Made by a program: the position numbers and the translations under genes. A DNA stretch of 5,540 nt. It comes from Desulfobacteraceae bacterium (GTDB taxonomy: Bacteria; Desulfobacterota; DSM-4660; Desulfatiglandales; Desulfatiglandaceae). The notes under the pieces are model-generated. The model was not told where the DNA came from. It ran no database searches and saw only the letters and a program-made list of their open reading frames with translations. Where the stretch lies: contig JAUUVE010000174.1 in NCBI GenBank assembly GCA_030589715.1, positions 1 to 5,540 of the forward strand, written 5' to 3'. Below, piece by piece: positions 5,332 through 5,540 of the stretch (position 1 is the stretch's first letter; each line of letters starts with the position of its first letter).

Positions 5332-5540
5332 GTGTCGTCATACCCACATTCAACAGGGCCGGAAAAGTAGCCCGAGCTGTCTCATCCGTCCTTGATCAGC
5401 CCTTTACAGACCATGAAATCATTGTCGTAGCCGATGGCTCCAGCGACGGGACAAGCGAGACCATCTCACAGTTTGGCGGGCCGATTACCTATATAGCCCA
5501 TTCCTCCAATCTGGGGGTCTCTGCGGCGCGTAATACTGGC
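5319..5540 (+). CDS. Family 2 glycosyltransferase (GT-A fold), N-terminal part (3' partial)
   Basis: The 74 visible residues have the start of a GT2 nucleotide-sugar-binding domain: VSVVIPTFNRAGKVARAV (strand, loop and helix), then HEIIVVADGSSDGTSETI, and SNLGVSAARNTG, the usual Asn-Leu-Gly...Ala-Arg-Asn segment. The common DDGS motif reads ADGS, so one Asp of the pair is missing, as is seen in some GT2 branches. These enzymes transfer sugars from nucleotide sugars to lipid, protein or glycan acceptors; the acceptor cannot be read from this fragment. The ATG at 5319 overlaps the preceding IspH-UbiA gene by 13 nt, pointing to translational coupling. An in-frame ATG at 5304 is an alternative start, but 5319 gives the usual short lead into the first strand and has a weak CAGG upstream. 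The gene continues past the window. Confidence 0.9.
   Translation, partial: MAAVSVVIPTFNRAGKVARAVSSVLDQPFTDHEIIVVADGSSDGTSETISQFGGPITYIAHSSNLGVSAARNTG

Noticed and set aside
5436..5450. ADGS instead of DDGS in the glycosyltransferase as a sign of inactivation
   Set aside because: GT2 enzymes with a single Asp at this spot exist, the following SSDGT is intact, and the second metal-binding region is beyond the window.

Overview
The window looks like chromosomal DNA from an anaerobic bacterium, most likely a Desulfobacterota (deltaproteobacterial sulfate reducer or syntroph). This is inferred from a NuoF/HndC-type flavin subunit with an appended ferredoxin domain, a short stand-alone NuoG/HoxU-type iron-sulfur protein, an MEP-pathway IspH, and intergenic GTTCAGG-type repeats. 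No rRNA, tRNA or CRISPR array is visible. All genes are on the + strand.

Layout. (1) 1-1506: the end of an electron-input operon, with the C-terminal part of a NuoF/HndC-like NAD(P)H:acceptor oxidoreductase subunit followed 9 bp later by a 215-residue iron-sulfur protein. Any catalytic partner (hydrogenase, formate dehydrogenase, Hdr-like or NuoE-like subunits) must lie upstream. (2) 1584-2021: an Hsp20 small heat-shock gene interrupted by an in-frame TAG; the rest of the alpha-crystallin domain continues intact in the same frame to a TAA. (3) 2022-2540: a gene-free stretch holding a rho-independent terminator (2060-2097), a 349-bp element bounded by 53-bp imperfect inverted repeats (2099-2447), and a possible promoter that would start transcription at the next gene's ATG. 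(4) 2541-5540: a likely operon of dusB-type tRNA dihydrouridine synthase, an IspH-UbiA fusion, and a family 2 glycosyltransferase that overlaps the fusion by 13 nt and runs off the window.

The most unusual item is the 580-residue fusion of IspH (last step of the MEP isoprenoid pathway) to a nine-helix UbiA-like prenyltransferase domain in one uninterrupted frame. The IspH half keeps all expected cluster and active-site residues. The UbiA half keeps the fold signature but has lost most Asp residues of both Mg-diphosphate motifs. With the downstream glycosyltransferase, this suggests a membrane-tethered isoprenoid or lipid-glycan function, but no substrate can be assigned from sequence alone.
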